A stretch of 64,000 nt of DNA from Aphrophora alni (GCA_963513935.1 OY740777.1:15921092-15985091), one strand, 5' to 3'; counted from the stretch's first letter, positions 33,261-47,264 are shown. The notes: generated by a model not told the origin, from the sequence alone. Made by a program: numbers and translations.

Positions 33261-35809
33261 GCCCCTGAGGGGAAAATTAAATGTGAAGTTAGCTTACGAA
33301 TTAATACTGTAAAAAAATTTTGAAGGGCCTGAATAATATTCGATGATAAAAAAAAATTAATTAATAACGGTACTGATTATTACACAGCAGCTGATTATAT
33401 GCAACACCTGATTGATTTGTTGAACCATTTTGATTTTCTCATATGTAAGTAATAAAGAGAAAGTTATGTGATGGGGTCAAAACATCGATGTCACATTTTT
33501 CCCATTTTGAAAGTCCCATGGGTTCGAAAAAATAATTTTTGAAATTCACCATTTGGGGTGTAGAACACTGCACACACGAGAGGTCTAAGGACACAAAAAT
33601 GAGTAATCTTACGTCCTTATTTAAATATTAAAAACTTGTCAAAGTTGACATTCTTGATTCATATTACTTTTTGGCAGACAACTACGGCATAAGTATAGCC
33701 ACTTTATGCTCTTATTTAAATATTAACTATTTTTCAAAGATAACATCCTTGGTTTTTTGTTCACTCTTTGGCAAACAACTATGGACATTTTTGTTGACAA
33801 ATAATTTTTTTTTGGGGGATGGGTGATTGAGAAACTTTGTGCAATCTTTTACACTGTACTTTGGACAAAGTTATACAATATAAATCGAAATATAAATTTG
33901 TTTCCCCCCCCCTTTTATGCAAATAAGTTAAACCTACATTTAATTGATAAAATAGACATTACATTTCATGGTCTTGCTTCTGTGTATCACAAGTCATAAT
34001 CGTTCCTATAATCATATGCTAATACATCCAGATATTACTAAATGACTTGAAGAAATATGCAAGCCACATGTTTCATAATCTATGGTTATTAAGGAAGTAT
34101 TGCATCCATCAACTGGGTAACATTCCAAGGTCATACATACTGTATCAAGGTTAGGTAATGTCTCATTTAATGTGATCATATGGGTTGAAGAAAAATATAA
34201 ATCGTAGTATATAACATTTATTAATTACTTTTACATAATACTTAATTGAACACTTTTACAAAAACGAATTAACATTTAGTCATAGACCATCGGGTTTGGA
34301 TTACATATACTTCAATATAGTAATTTTATGATAAACAATATACATACAGACAACATAACATTTCCGAAGTTAGGACGTATCTTTTTAAAACACCCTGTAT
34401 ACGAACATTTAAATTACTGTTTCATATCATCACCATGTCAAAGAATATTACAATAATAAATTCAAACAAACATAAACCTGACATAAAATAAATGCAATAT
34501 TAACAATCAAATATCAATATTCTCAATCACACATATACTAAAGCTACTGTTAGGAATTATGGTAATATGAAAATTTAGTTTTTATTCCAAGTCCCAAGAC
34601 AATGCACAGAAAGTGGAGGATTATTGCGAAGGAACTCATAATCGCTGACTCACAAGCAATATGATCAGCACAGGGAAGAGGAAACTCTAAAACCCTAAAC
34701 TCCCCTAATAACGAGGTTAATCGATATTCAAGAGACCGACGAGGTCTAGCCACTGTTCGAGACCAACTACGATGGTGACAGGTAGGCCAACCATCATTGA
34801 CCAGAGATTGCCTTTCTTCGAGAGATTTCATAGACTTTGCAGGCTTACTCCATGATTGGCGTAAAGTGTGACCAAACCAAATGTGTACTCCATTCTGGCT
34901 GTGTTAAATATAAATAGTAGAGTTAGTTTTGCTTTTCGGAATGATACTTAACTCGCTCCAAATTGTATTGTTTTGGGAACAACTAATTAAGTTATATTTT
35001 TAAATATTAAGTAATATTTGTTGTAATATTAGAACATAATGTTAATGTATATATGTAAAAGTTGAAGATTATGGAACTTTTATGTGAAGACCATCATATT
35101 GTATCAGATAATTTGTATAAATCAATTATATAACAAGTATTTCTATAACAGTAAAATATATGAGAAGCTAAACCGTCGATTATTTAGCTTATCCATTAAA
35201 CCCATAAGCAGGAAGGCCACCAGTGTAGTAAATTGTGTATCTGCCGTTCGATAATGAATAACACGTTTTGCAATATAACACTAGTCATCTCTAATTTAAC
35301 AGAATTCATAAAACTAAAATTTTATAAGTTTATAATATTCTTTCAGGACCAGTAAGACCAATTTATACACTCCCAGGAGCAACAACCATTGATCACACTC
35401 AAACCCTACTCAGCAGTTAACATTTCTTTATTTAAATATTGTTTTCTCATTACAAACAGAGCAGTGTGTTCCAGTAAAACTACCTTACATTTATGTTACA
35501 GACAGGACAATAACTTAATGAAACATAATTAAAACTTTAAAATTATGACATTTAATTGAATTGTTCAAAACCCGGTCTCTGCAATTGAAGATTTCCCCCC
35601 TCTAATTGCCAGTTTAGTTTTTGGGAAGGAATTAATTTTGAAATAACTTTACAAAACTGTTTTAAAATTATATAATTGTGTTATAATCTCAAACTTAGTA
35701 AAGTTCCTGATCTTTTTCTTGATATTTGTAAAACATTTGAATCATAACTTGTTAATAAATAAATTATATATGACTGGTATTAGAAAGGTACTATTTTTGT
35801 GGTTATAAT

Positions 35810-36366
35810 CATGGGCGTCATCACCAGTTCATTATTGGGGGGGGGACATGTGCCGGGGGTCTGGGGGCATGGAAAATTTTTTAAATTAAACTTCTCAAAT
35901 CATCGTTTTTATGCATTTATTTTAATATTTTGTCAGCAAATGAAGTAGGTACACTAAAACAATAAATCTAATTATTATAACTTTGAAGTCACCTAAATAG
36001 TACCAGATGTTACTTTTCTTGAGTCATGTTTGTGTATAAATATTTTAGCAATTTCCTTATTGTCTAAATTGTCTAGAATGGACTTGTGGACATAAGACAC
36101 AGCTACATGGTTCAGTCTCTGCAGAGTCATAGTAGAACGGAGATAGTTTTTGAGCTTCCGAAGAGCACTGAAACTTCGTTCTGCCTCACAACTTGAAGCT
36201 GGTGACACAAGCAAAAGTCTTACTAGGTGCTCAACGTAAAGACAAAGCCCGATGTTTACCTTTTATGGTTTAAAGTAAATCATTCGTTTATAGCAAAAAT
36301 ATTTTACATCTCAAATATTGGGGGGGGGGGACGTCCCTCCCGTCCCCCCTGGCGATGACGCCCATG
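35810..36366 (-). mobile_element. hAT transposon deletion derivative nested in a LINE
   Basis: 557 bp with inverted ends CATGGGCGTCATCACCAG and CTGGCGATGACGCCCATG, next to G-rich runs. It is flanked by perfect 8-bp duplications GTTATAAT (35802-35809 and 36367-36374), the hallmark of hAT insertion. It keeps the end of its transposase gene on the - strand. Confidence 0.9.
35993..36214 (-). pseudogene. hAT transposase C-terminal dimerisation domain
   Basis: A 73-residue open frame reads LVSPASSCEAERSFSALRKL, then a KNYLRSTM block and RLNHVAVSYVH. This is the conserved hAT C-terminal dimerisation region ('PaSScEaERsFSaLrriKt.lRs.M...RL..L'). The catalytic RNase-H-like core is missing, so this is a 5'-deleted remnant. 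It sits within intact hAT ends and could still be mobilised by a full transposase elsewhere, which is an inference. Confidence 0.88.
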
Positions 36367-36734
36367 GTTATAATAATAGGAAGGTTAGGGTTGGGTTGAT
36401 GAAAAGTTCAATATTTTGAGTATCATGTGGAATCCCTCAAGGTTCTGTATTAGGTCCAATTTTGATTTAATCAATTATTTATTTTCAGGTCTATATAAGA
36501 GGACCCTTTACTGCCTATCTTGCTCATGTTAAATTTGACATTTTCTGGTATACTTTTCTCAGAAACTGGTTAAGATAATATTCTAAAATTTTTAACAGTG
36601 TTGGCAAAATTAATAAGAAACATACCAACATTTGATTGCCTAGTTTTCATTTCATGATCAATTATATAACACATTTAAAAGAAAATGTAAAAAATTTACA
36701 TAATAACATATGTAATGTTTCTATCATAACAGTG

Positions 36735-36960
36735 TTATAATCCTAAACTTGATAATGTTTCTGGTCTTTTTTCTAGATATTCATAAAGCATTTGAACAGT
36801 AACTTGTTATTAAATAAATAATATTAGACTGGTATTGGAAAGATAACATTTTTATGGTTAAAATCATCCATAAGTTGTAGGAAAGTTGCAGTGGCTGTTC
36901 ATGTAATTATAGTATAATTTGTCAGGTTGACTATAAGCTTTCTTAGAATCCACATATTCA
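36735..36960 (+). pseudogene. LINE reverse-transcriptase fragment, copy 3
   Basis: 'aatgtttctggtcttttttctagatattcataaagcatttgaac' type motif A region, then 'actggtattggaaagat' and 'tggttaaaatcatcc', as in copies 1 and 2. The PQGS block is not readable. Confidence 0.6.
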
Positions 36961-38684
36961 GGAACTTAAAAAAACAATCTATATGATTTTATAATTTATA
37001 GTTGTATCCCCTAGATTTATTTTAAGATTAATACTTTTTTTTTTTTTTTTCATTTGAAAATTGATTATGACATTTTTTCATACAGGGGAAGTTGTTATAT
37101 TAAAAATGTAAAACCTGAATTTTATATTCATAAAACATATATTAGGAATATCTGTGTATAATCGCAATACACAATTCATTTCCACTTTTTCTATGATTGT
37201 TCATTATTACTTTGAAATATGCTTCTGTTTTTAAATACTGGGATGATACTTGATTATTAGCTAAAATATACTCTTCTGAGCAAAATACCAGTAAATTGGT
37301 ACAACTACCAAAGTCACATAGTATATTTTCTTCCTAAATTCTTGTTTGTTTGCCTCTTAAATTCTTCAACTTTATTCAGCACAAATAAAAAGATTGTATT
37401 CTTTAGAACATCATACATTAAAAATTAGGTTTTTGCAATTTTTACTTACTACAGAACATTAAATAACATTTTTAAGTAATACCTCAAATATAATAATAGG
37501 TTATTTCTTGCATTTTGATTGGTCAAGTACATTCTTTGTTTTGATTTAAGTCACAGCTGTGTTTTATTTTGTTTAATTATTTATTAATTAATACTTTTAT
37601 TTATTTATTTATATTTTTGTTGTTGTTTGATTGATATCATCTGAACTTAATCCTTTTCCAGTTGTTTATATTTGTCTGTCACCAGTACTATATTAATCCT
37701 ACATTTAGTTTCAGTACATATCTATTAATATAAATTTATGTTGTCTTTTTTTACTGTTGGCTGTAAAGCCATTTTTTCAATTCAATTTTACAACTACAAA
37801 ATTGAACAATCTGTTACCTTGACAACCCACCTTCAATCTGTTAGTTTCTTCATTTGATCGTAGAAAATAAGATATTTGAAGATTTATGATAAGGTTATCA
37901 TTAACCGTAGGAATACAAATTTAAAAAAAAATTGTTTTAGAAGACATGGCCTTTCACATTCCAAAGTATTTTAGTCTTGTGGGCCCATTGTACCAACCCA
38001 TTCCTGCAATGCAGTTACATAATAGTTGCGCTTTGGCCTAGGTGTAAAAGACAAAGTCCTTCAGTAATAATTCCTAGCCTAAGTTTATACCATCAGATGT
38101 GATTTCTCTTTCTTACCAGTGCTTCAAATCAAAATTTGTTTCTTCACTTGAGCCATAAATTCTGCATATGGAGTCACAATTACATAAAGAACATATAAAC
38201 AGAAATTTACATCCTCTGTTCTTGTAAAGAGTTCAAGGTAATCATAACTCATTAAGCAAACACCTACTTGTTTGAACTTGGCATTAGTTGTGCTAGTTCC
38301 CCTTTACATCACTTCTGTCAGTTGTAATCAACATTTCTGAAAAGGAGGTGTGTTTCACAGTGAATTAATATTATTTTTTTAATAAATTAAAGTTATTTCA
38401 TCTTTAATTTATTGTATACTCAAAAATTAGTTTGGAGAGGAGTGGCTCTCTCAGTCCAAATTGTATGGTGTCTCGCTCTTCCAGAGAAATTGCTAAAAAA
38501 AAATCTTGAAATCAATGTTGGTAGTGTGAAAACATGACTTAATGATCATCTTAAATTTAACAAATTAACTGTAAATTGAGTTCCCTGTCACAAATAAACA
38601 ATATTGGTTGCAGTCACACAACTTCTGCAGTGTTGTAAAATGATGCAGATAAGTTTTCAGACTCTATAATTACCTGATTATTAT

Positions 38685-39170
38685 TATTGCTTCGCTTGTG
38701 CCATAAAGACGTCTTAAGTGTAAATCGTATTTCATTAAAATCAAACTTTTTGTGATGATGATCAAGGTTTATAGCCTATTTATTTTTGTCAATTATTCCT
38801 GAAACATAATATTTTTTACTTTCAATATTCCATACAGATTTGAGTCAATAGTCTTCACATTTCACTGTAGCTAATCATCTGGCATTTTTGAAAGACCTCA
38901 ATCATTAAGTTTTGTTAGCGATTGCATTTTAACAAAAGTTGATCAAAATCAGTGGAGTTGATTTTTTATAAAATGGTAATTTTCTTTTTGTACCAACTAC
39001 ACTGCAATTTCAAGTTTAAAAAAAAAACTTTGAAATATGGGTAAAATGTGTCCAAATACCGTTTCATTAAAATCAATTAATATGTTTTGGCTGTAATGAA
39101 CTGCATAATGTAACAGACAACAGATACACAGATATCATTCCATAAACCACCTCCTAGGATGGTGATCTCA
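38685..39170 (+). repeat. Dispersed repeat family C, copy 3
   Basis: Longest C copy: 'gcttcgcttgtgccataaa', 'cgtcttaagtgtaaatcgta', 'tgtcaattattcctga', 'tttgagtcaatagtcttcac' and 'catttttgaaagacc'. Confidence 0.65.
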
Positions 39171-39180
39171 AAATATATAT

Positions 39181-39813
39181 ACAGGGTGTTTCCAATAATC
39201 GTTCCAAAATTTCAAGAGCTTTACAATAAAACTATTGAAAAAATTTATAGAATCATGTTTTCCTAAAATGCTTAGTTTTCAATCTAGTTGCCATTTTGTG
39301 TTTTTAACAAAAAACTTAATATCTTTTTAACGCTAAATGATATAGAGTTGAAATTTTGTGTTTATAAAGACTCAATTTAAGGTACATAAATTTAAAAAAA
39401 AAGAACATTTGTCCATTAGAAAAGAAAATTAATTTATATTTTGTAAAATTAATGTTTTTGAAATATTCTACATTCAGACGGGTTTCAACGACAAATTAGT
39501 CCTTTTCAGTGATACACGAGCTACACCAATCAAACTATAAAAAAGATGAAATAGCCTCCATTTGTAAATGAGTAAATGAAATCAATTATGCCTTTATAAC
39601 ACTAATTATTAGCATGCAAAATTGAACTCAATATTATTTATTGTTTAAAATATGTGATTTATTTTATTTTACTTTTTGGTTAAAAACTCAAAATGTTGGT
39701 TAGATAGAAAACTATGCATTTTAGGAAATAAATTTATATAATAAACATTTTCATTGATTTTGATGTGAGGAATAAGCTCTTAAAGTTTTGGAATGATTTT
39801 TGAAACACCCTGT
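39181..39813. mobile_element. TIR element with ACAGGGTGTTTC ends
   Basis: ACAGGGTGTTTCCAATAATC at 39181 and its inverse ending GAAACACCCTGT at 39813. Subterminal sequences ('aagagctttacaa' and 'aaaatgcttagttttc' with complements) pair too. The right part contains an inverted GAAAC hairpin core (about 39485-39520), apparently a captured Penelope-like end. Confidence 0.65.
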
Positions 39814-39864
39814 GTATACAAAAAAACTTGATTTCTTTTTTTCCCCATCACAAAGGTGTTTGAA

Positions 39865-39867
<3 letters not shown>

Positions 39868-39895
<28 letters not shown>

Positions 39896-41113
39896 TTATT
39901 TTATTTCTCATGTGCAAGATTATACACTATAACAAATACAAAATTCACAATAAAACATATCACAACAAATAAAAATATAATACAATACTCTAAATAGCTT
40001 ATTTAAAAGAAAATAAACACAGCCAGGACGGCCCTTCTGGCATCACTGAAAGACATTCCAAACCCCATGAAAATTATGTTGCAAAAGAAAGAGTACTGGG
40101 CATTGGCAGCTGCGGTTTACCACGGACACCGAGTCGTCGGCATTACCTGAAGCCGGAAGCTTGAAAGAAGAAGTAAGAAGTAAAAGAAAATAAAATTTAA
40201 AAAACTGACACAAACAAAATTGCACAAGAGAAGTGTAGGAAGTCCTAAGGAAAAGCCTATATTGGACCCTCCATAATAATAGAAAATATTTAACAAGCAG
40301 AAATTGAAGATATCCTTATACTAAAAACAAATATTCTTAGAAGTAATTGTGATTAGTTAACACACAAATAAAACAACATCAAAAATATTATCATACATAA
40401 ACTAACTTCACAGTCTGAAGCAACAAAAATCAAAACAACAGGCTAGTAAAAGATTATAACTTTGTAAGGCACAAGAGATACAATAAACTAAACTTCATCT
40501 ACTACATTCACACACACACATCACAATATACATATGCTAAAACCAATTATCTAATTTATCTATAAATAAAAATCTCTTCAACAGTTTAAAAAACATTTTT
40601 AAAGATTTTATTTCCCTGATTTTATGTGGTGTCATATAAAAAAACTTTGGTGCAGCATAGAGATAGAAATAATGTATATACGCTGTTTTACGAGGTAGTG
40701 GTATCCTATGATTACATTTAGATCTCAGAATAGGTTTATCATCTATATGTTCCACCTTATTGTTCCTGCTCCTCATAAAAAACATTCTTAAAACTTTAAG
40801 TACATACAAAGAACGGAAGGGCAAAAAATTTGCTTTTTTAAATAACTGAAAGGAATGTTCAGATTTAGATTTTTTTAAACATTAACCTTACTATATGCTT
40901 TTGTTGAACAATATTAGGCTTTACAGTTTCAAAATAAGTGCCACCCCAACATTCTATGCCATATTGTAACCTGCTTTCAATAAGCGCAAAGTAGATTCTC
41001 TCTAGCATCCAAATGGGACATATATTTTTCAGAAAATAAAATTTTCTGATATAAATATTCAATTCGTTTTTTAATTTAGTTATATGTGGTTTCCAGCTCA
41101 ACCTATTGCCCAA
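39868..41113 (-). mobile_element. LINE 3' part with reverse-transcriptase C-terminus
   Basis: On the - strand, 41113-40865 reads MGNRLSWKPHITKLKNELN and then LIESRLQYGIECWGGTYF, the C-terminal block of jockey-like reverse transcriptases ('LSWkpHi..l', 'S.LqYGI..WGg'). 40824-40537 continues with the usual tail (NHRIPLPRKTAYIHYFYLYA...). The 3' end runs into an AAT/ATT microsatellite at 39868-39896, as expected for a LINE tail. The 5' part is missing. Confidence 0.8.
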
Positions 41114-41849
41114 TACAATACCAAGAAAAAATATAAAATATGTGAGGAAGTGACAATAAATAAAAATGAATTTTGACTACCGTCACTAAAATTTTCATTT
41201 TAATGAAATAAGATTTACTCTGACAATGTTCTTATAGAACAAACGAAGCAAGTTTGACTTTGTATCTTTTGTGGGTTAAATTTGACTTCGTAATATGTAC
41301 TAATCCCCTGATGAGTGTAATTTGAAATAAAATGTGTACATTAACAAAAACTAATCGCTCGAAATGAAATTCAAGAATAATTTTTAATTAAAATAAATTT
41401 TTGCAGGCTTGTGTCTGTTTTCGTTCAACTTATTACGACATTTTAATTAACTTGAAGAAGATTGCAGTAGTTAAAGCCAAACTATGTAGATATTTGATGC
41501 ACAAATAATACTTGGTCTAATTGTTCTTTTTTTGGCAACCCACTAAACAATGTGAAGTTAATGATTTTGGCAACATTGTTCGTCTCTATTATTAAAAGAA
41601 GTAAAATAGTTCTCTTTGTTCTTTAATTAGGGTCTGTTAAGTAATCATACATGTTTAATTTCTATAAATTATTCTACTTACTCAGTGTACAAAGTATCGA
41701 CTTCAATTTTTTTTTACTAATCATCACGTTTCATGGACTTCAGAAATTGCCATCGTTGTCTTTGCGATCTATGGCTACAAAAATTAAGATAGTAACATGA
41801 AATTGAACGTCTTTACATATGCACAGAAGCTGCCAAAAAAAGTAAACAG

Positions 41850-42530
41850 GAACATGAAACTTGGTATAGGGGACTAAAGTGTGCTCTTATTTATTTTACA
41901 ATTGAAATTTAGAAAAAATGAATAAAAATGTCAAAATAGTAGCCATTTTAAACAGTTTTTTGTTCATGTCCCATATGTTATTCGGCTTATAACACAATAA
42001 ATTACATAAAACTTTGCAGATTTCAATTCTGCATGTAATGGTACCAACTCCACCTCTTTACAATAACGAATAGTGAAGCTATTATTTAAAATGTAATTTC
42101 AAACCATAACCTTTAAACAAAATTAGATATTAGTATAGTTACGAGATCCGCCAGGGCCCAGTCATTGACACGAGTATAGTGGATAGAGGCTTTTTCACAT
42201 ATGCACAACTTCAAGGCTCGTCAGGGCTGAGACACTGGCATAAGTAAAGCGAGTGAAGGCTTTTTAATATATGAACATCTACAAGGCCTGATAGAGCCAA
42301 GCAGGCGTAAAGAAAGTACCAATATAAACAACTATGAGTTTCGGAAAACCTGTGTAACAACTGTTTTAAACCTACTGAATAAAACTCCTTGATCTACCAG
42401 TACAATATAACGTTTCCAGCAATATCCAAGAGACCAACCTTTGGGCTTTATATTTAGAGGATTTATTTGTATTATATTCTATAATGGGGCTGGGTAAGTA
42501 CCATTATGGAGCCCATGTTTTTCTTTGAAA
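41850..42530 (+). repeat. Dispersed repeat family B, copy 6 (longest)
   Basis: Full order seen here: 'gaaacttggtataggggact', 'attgaaattt', 'tgcagatttcaattctgcatg', 'gcgagtgaaggctttttaata', 'aactgttttaaacc', 'ccttgatctaccagtacaat', then GGGGCTGGGTAAGTACCAT. Use it as the reference for the other B copies. Confidence 0.75.
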
Positions 42531-42889
42531 ATATGAAGCAACAATGAAGTCTACAAGCTCCATTGGAGTAAATATTTTGGAGGGTAGGAAAAAATATGTT
42601 CCATAAGTTAAAAAGAAAAAATTACCAATTGTTTAAATATTCGAAAATATCCAGTTAAAAGATATGATGAGAATGCTTATCATAGTTATCAGTATAACAA
42701 AAATAACAAATGACTAACTTAAAGGAAACTGTGCAAAAATAATGCACAAACTTTTCACACACCCATTTACAATTGAAATACTAACCAAACAAACTATTCC
42801 TTCCCAAAAATCTTAGTTCAGTAGTTCTCAGTTAAAAGTGAAAATCAATCTTGGACATTGTTTTATATTTTGTTCATTATTTTAAACAA

Positions 42890-43400
42890 TATTTAAATAA
42901 GGTCTAAACTTGCCTCACTTGTGCCATAAACTCGTCTTAAATATTATAGGTTGAAATCAAGTTTAAATGATAGTGGTCAAGTTTTGTTTTTGAAAATTAT
43001 TCCCTAATGATAATTTTGTGTTATTTGCAATTTTTCACACTGGTTTGAGTCACTAACCAGGTCAATAATGACCGAGACGTTTTTCATCTTTAAAAAACAA
43101 ATAAAAATAATAATCTTCACATTTCACCAAAATTTAAACGAAATTCATATATCAATTTTTCCAAGGCCAATTTTTTATTCTTACCCATTATTCAAGGACC
43201 CGGCATGTTTGAGAGATGCCAATCAATACGTTTTGTTTGTGTATTTAGCCACTTTTGAACTACCATCAAAATTGTTAGAGTTGATTTTTTTTAAATCATA
43301 AATTTGCATTTTTTTTTTATAACAGGTACACCCAAATTTTGAGTTATCAAAACAATAGAAAAGTCCTGCGGTATATGGCTAAAATAAAATCAGTTTTAAT
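42890..43400 (+). repeat. Dispersed repeat family C, copy 4
   Basis: 'ggtctaaacttgcctcacttg', 'gccataaactcgtcttaa', 'actggtttgagtcacta'. It also contains 'caataatgaccgagacgtttttc', a piece linked to family A at 44440 and 25040, so A and C may be parts of one larger element. Confidence 0.6.
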
Positions 43401-44259
43401 TCAAATAAGTTCAGCACTACACCATAGATGTAATAGGAAATTCCCAAAATCAGTTTATTACTCAAACAACAGAATGAATATTTCTGAGTAAAACTGTTCA
43501 TTTTTTTATCCATCACACAACTTTCATGACTTATACTTTCCATCATTGAAAAGGTTTAGAGAGAAATTTTGAACAAAAAAAATTATAATTACTTTCAAGT
43601 TCTTGTACTAATTTAACTGTTTCATAAACATATAATTTTGAGCACAAACTTTTCCACATACCCATAGATAACGAAAGGCTAAACAAATCAAACATTTTCT
43701 TTTCACTACCCAAAAAGTCGAATTAAAAGTTATCATTCAAAATAAACCATGAACGTTAATTATAAAGTCGGATAATTAAAAATTGATGTAAAAATTATCA
43801 AACAAATGTTGATGTTATTAGAAAAATAATTATTAGTATTCTAACTCTTATGTAAAGTAAAATTATGGCCAACAAGTGACAATAAGAACATAACCTTTGT
43901 TAATGACTTACCATGTTATTTCATTACATAATTAAACTATTGTGAATGATGTATATGAAGTTGCAAACACAATGCAAGATTCAAACATATAAATAAAACC
44001 AAAGTATGACTATAAAGGAATATTCGTAGCTAGAAATCAAACAGCACTGAGAGAAATAGTAATTAAATGGAGACATGGCAACCTGGCAGAGATATCCAAC
44101 AAATTGGTATGGAAGCGTGGAGATGGTTTGGAAAATTTAGTTGACATTTTAAATTTAGAGGTGTAGATAAAGTTAATGTGGATCTACATTTTAAAACAAG
44201 ATATTTAAAGAAATCAACAAGAGAACAGTCAGGGCTTACTTTAGTGACGTACAGGCTTT

Positions 44260-44465
44260 GTAATCCCGATTGAGCATAGCTGGTTCTACATCTTTTTTCT
44301 TGTAGTCTTGGGCTAGATCCCTCTTTCCTAGATAAGGTCTCTCTTAACCACTACTTGTTTTTTTCCAACCCTGATGCTATTTGAGTATTCGATGGGTAGG
44401 AATCGTAATTTTATGCTCTTTTCTTCCTTTTTTTTTATTAGACAATGATGACCGAAAGGTTACGT
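44260..44465 (-). repeat. Dispersed repeat family A, copy 7
   Basis: 'tctacatcttttttcttgtagtc', 'ctagatccctctttc', CCCTGATGCTATTTGAGTATTC and 'caatgatgaccgaaaggtta'. Confidence 0.65.
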
Positions 44466-44569
44466 CTTTAAAACCATAAGGAGAGAGATATCAACAAGAG
44501 GATTGTACTGGAAATAGAACCAACTTAAAACTGATTAAAGCTTGGACAACTAAAATGAAAATAATAAAA

Positions 44570-45005
44570 TCCTTATTAGTCCGGTGGTTATATATTATGG
44601 AGCTGAGACGTGCATAGTTTCAGCTGACAATGCCCATGTGCTACGCGTCTTAGAAAGATAAAATAATAAGGAAAGTAATTGGACTTGTTTATGAGTGTGG
44701 AGAGTGGAGCATCCTGAGGAATATGGAAATAAACAGCAAACTCTATAGTGAGGACATAGTGTGATTTGTAAAGGCGAGGAGGTTGAGTTGACTTGGACAT
44801 GTGGGGAGGATGCAACCAGAGAGGTTGCCAAAAGATTCTGTTGAAAAGAATATATGGCACGAGAAAGACAGGAATATCACTAAGGATGTGGATATAGGAT
44901 TTGGATCAAGACCTTAGTGTTTTAAGTATGGAACTGGCAGAGAGTTGATGGGAAGAAAATAGACTGTAGGCGAATAGTTGATGAAGCCAAAGACATGTAG
45001 AGCTT
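44570..45005 (+). pseudogene. RTE-like LINE reverse-transcriptase C-terminal remnant, copy 1
   Basis: With several frame breaks the + strand reads LIRPVVIYGAETC, then LERKIIRKVIGLVYECGEW, then RNMEINSKLYSEDIV, RRLS-LGHVGRMQPERLPK and a final DEAKDM-like end. This is the familiar C-terminal sequence of RTE-type elements ('YGAEtW', 'ERKilRki.GP', 'GHv.RM...R.pK'). Multiple stops mean it is dead. Confidence 0.75.
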
Positions 45006-45429
45006 CACAAGAAGATAACTTTAAACCGTTTTTAGTCCACTTTCTAATGAATGGAGTTGAGGTTATACATTTGTTCCTATAATATAACATGATTTTAAAA
45101 TATTACAAATAATATATTTTCACTAAAGTATTATTTGAAGGTATAACAGTGAAGTTTTAAATGTTTAAGCTATAATAAATTTTAATGTTTCTTTAAAATT
45201 TAAATTATAATAGTTTAGTGTAGATAAATAGGCAATTTCACAAAAATATGAAAATATTTACTTACATCTTATGTAATTACAGCTATGTATATACAACAGT
45301 AAAGTTAGTAGTACTATTACAGGTATTTCAGCTATGCAATTTAGCCTAACCTAAAGTTTTTATATGGTCTCAGCAGTGTGTTTCTAAATTCAACTTTCAA
45401 CAATTCCATTGCTAATTAAGTGTAACATC

Positions 45430-45560
45430 ACTGACACAATGGTAGTAAGTGTTGGATACTTCACATATGTACAACTTCAAGGCCCCCTATGGCTGAGAGA
45501 CCAACACAAGTAAAACAACCCTTGATTTACCAATACGTACCACAGTAGCGTCCATCAACT
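45430..45560 (+). repeat. Dispersed repeat family B, copy 7 (fragment)
   Basis: 'cttcacatatgtacaacttcaaggc', 'ctgagagaccaacacaagtaaa' and 'cccttgatttaccaatacgta'. Confidence 0.5.
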
Positions 45561-46503
45561 TATTTAAGTATCTTTCTGGCACAAAGACCTATAGTTATGA
45601 CCTCGCCTTTGAAAATTGTTAAAGAGGAATCCAAAAGCTACAGATAACCATTATATTAGTCCATAGACTCCACCCCCCATCTCTACTATTCATCTTTGAG
45701 CTATCTGTAAACTATGTGGGCAACCTCTACTTCTAGCTTTACCTTTTTGATGTGAAGACTTTAAGAATGCTGATTACAAGGTTTTCTGAGTTTCATAACG
45801 GAGGACCCGGGAAGATTTCAAATTGTGTCATATATATTTCACTGTAGATTTTTTGGATTGTGATTGAGAGACTTCCCACTGCACATGTGCTTTTCGTCTT
45901 ATAACAAAACATTTGTTTTCCAAGTTAGTCCAACAAAGTTGGCGTTACACTGACTGTGAGTGTTAACAAATAATGAAAATCCTCTGCTCTTATTTTAGAC
46001 AAGAAATAATTGCCAAAGCCGTTGTTGCATTGTTTTCTGTAGTTTGTTGCCAACAAAAAGAACAATTAATTATCCCACCATACTTTTTATTTTTGTATAA
46101 AAATAGATGTTGGCTCTCTTAGAACTATTGTCAACAAAAAATAAATACATTCAAACGTCTTTGGGTGTTTGGACATGCATATTCCAGTATTTAAAGTAAT
46201 AAAAGATTTCTGTTTGTTATTGTGACTTTAAAGTAAAGTGGACTGTACGTTTGCTTTCTCACATATAATAAAATTAATTAATTATATTAAGACGAAATTA
46301 GGATCATAAGGTTCTCTCTTCCACGAAAGCAATTAACAAAATTATTTTTGAACACATTATAAAAATTAAATAAATTTGTACAAAAATAAAAACATATAAA
46401 ATAACAAATCAAAGTAAAAATAAAATTATAAAAAGTAATAGTTACAAATTACAAAAAGTACAATAATTATTTTCACTTACATCACAATACATAATAATGA
46501 AAT

Positions 46504-46510
<7 letters not shown>

Positions 46511-46578
<68 letters not shown>
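46511..46578. repeat. (CA)n microsatellite
   Basis: About 66 bp of CA repeats flanked by short TA runs. Confidence 0.95.
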
Positions 46579-46587
<9 letters not shown>

Positions 46588-47264
46588 ATGCTTTTCAACA
46601 ACAAAATCTTAGGAGCAATTTAATGTGAACAATTGATGACATTTTTCCTCAATGACTGATATAGGTATAAGGGAAAAATATATTTAATTATCAATACAAA
46701 CTTAATTTTAATTTTCACAAATTAACACATTACAACTGACGTCAATGGTAGTGAAATCTAAAATGTATTTTTGTAGAACCCTAGGAAAAATTTAATATAC
46801 AAATATTAATGGTCTCATTAATTAGATTCTAATAAATCATAAACAGAATTTGGCTTTTCACCTACCCGGTACTCACCTACCCGGTAGAAGATGTAGATTT
46901 TGTTTCGGTTTCAGAGCAGTACGCAGGTACAACCAGCTTGATCACAGTTTTGAATAAGAGTTAAACTAGAGCAGTTGTGTTTATATAGTATGTATTGTTT
47001 CTTCTTGGGTTCGCTGTTACCCCCAAAAATAGTTGAAATAGCTAATTTTTAGACTGGTCTAGTGACTCTAAGGTAATACATTAATTTGTGCACTCACATA
47101 TGAGCCTAAATAACAATTAATTATATGATTGGTGTTTAATCATGCCCTATTACTCACGTACTGAGTTCAACCACCATTTTCCTTATTTTCTAACTAAATG
47201 TATAATTGTATAAACTGTACTTAATATTAATGTTTGTCAAAGCTGGCTCGTTTTGGACCCAACA

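Larger units (their letters stand above)
35690..36485 (+). pseudogene. LINE reverse-transcriptase fragment, copy 2, split by a hAT insertion
   Basis: The left part (to 35809) has the motif A region 'LFLDICKTFE' and the right part (from 36375) has 'GLMKSSIF...GIPQGSVLGP'. With the hAT element and one copy of its 8-bp duplication removed, the two parts align continuously with the copy at 32695-32990. The LINE fragment is therefore older than the hAT insertion. Confidence 0.75.

Noticed and set aside
34550..34831. 93-codon open frame on the - strand
   Set aside because: No recognised domain, no splice partner and no copy elsewhere. A possible transposon edge, but unsupported.
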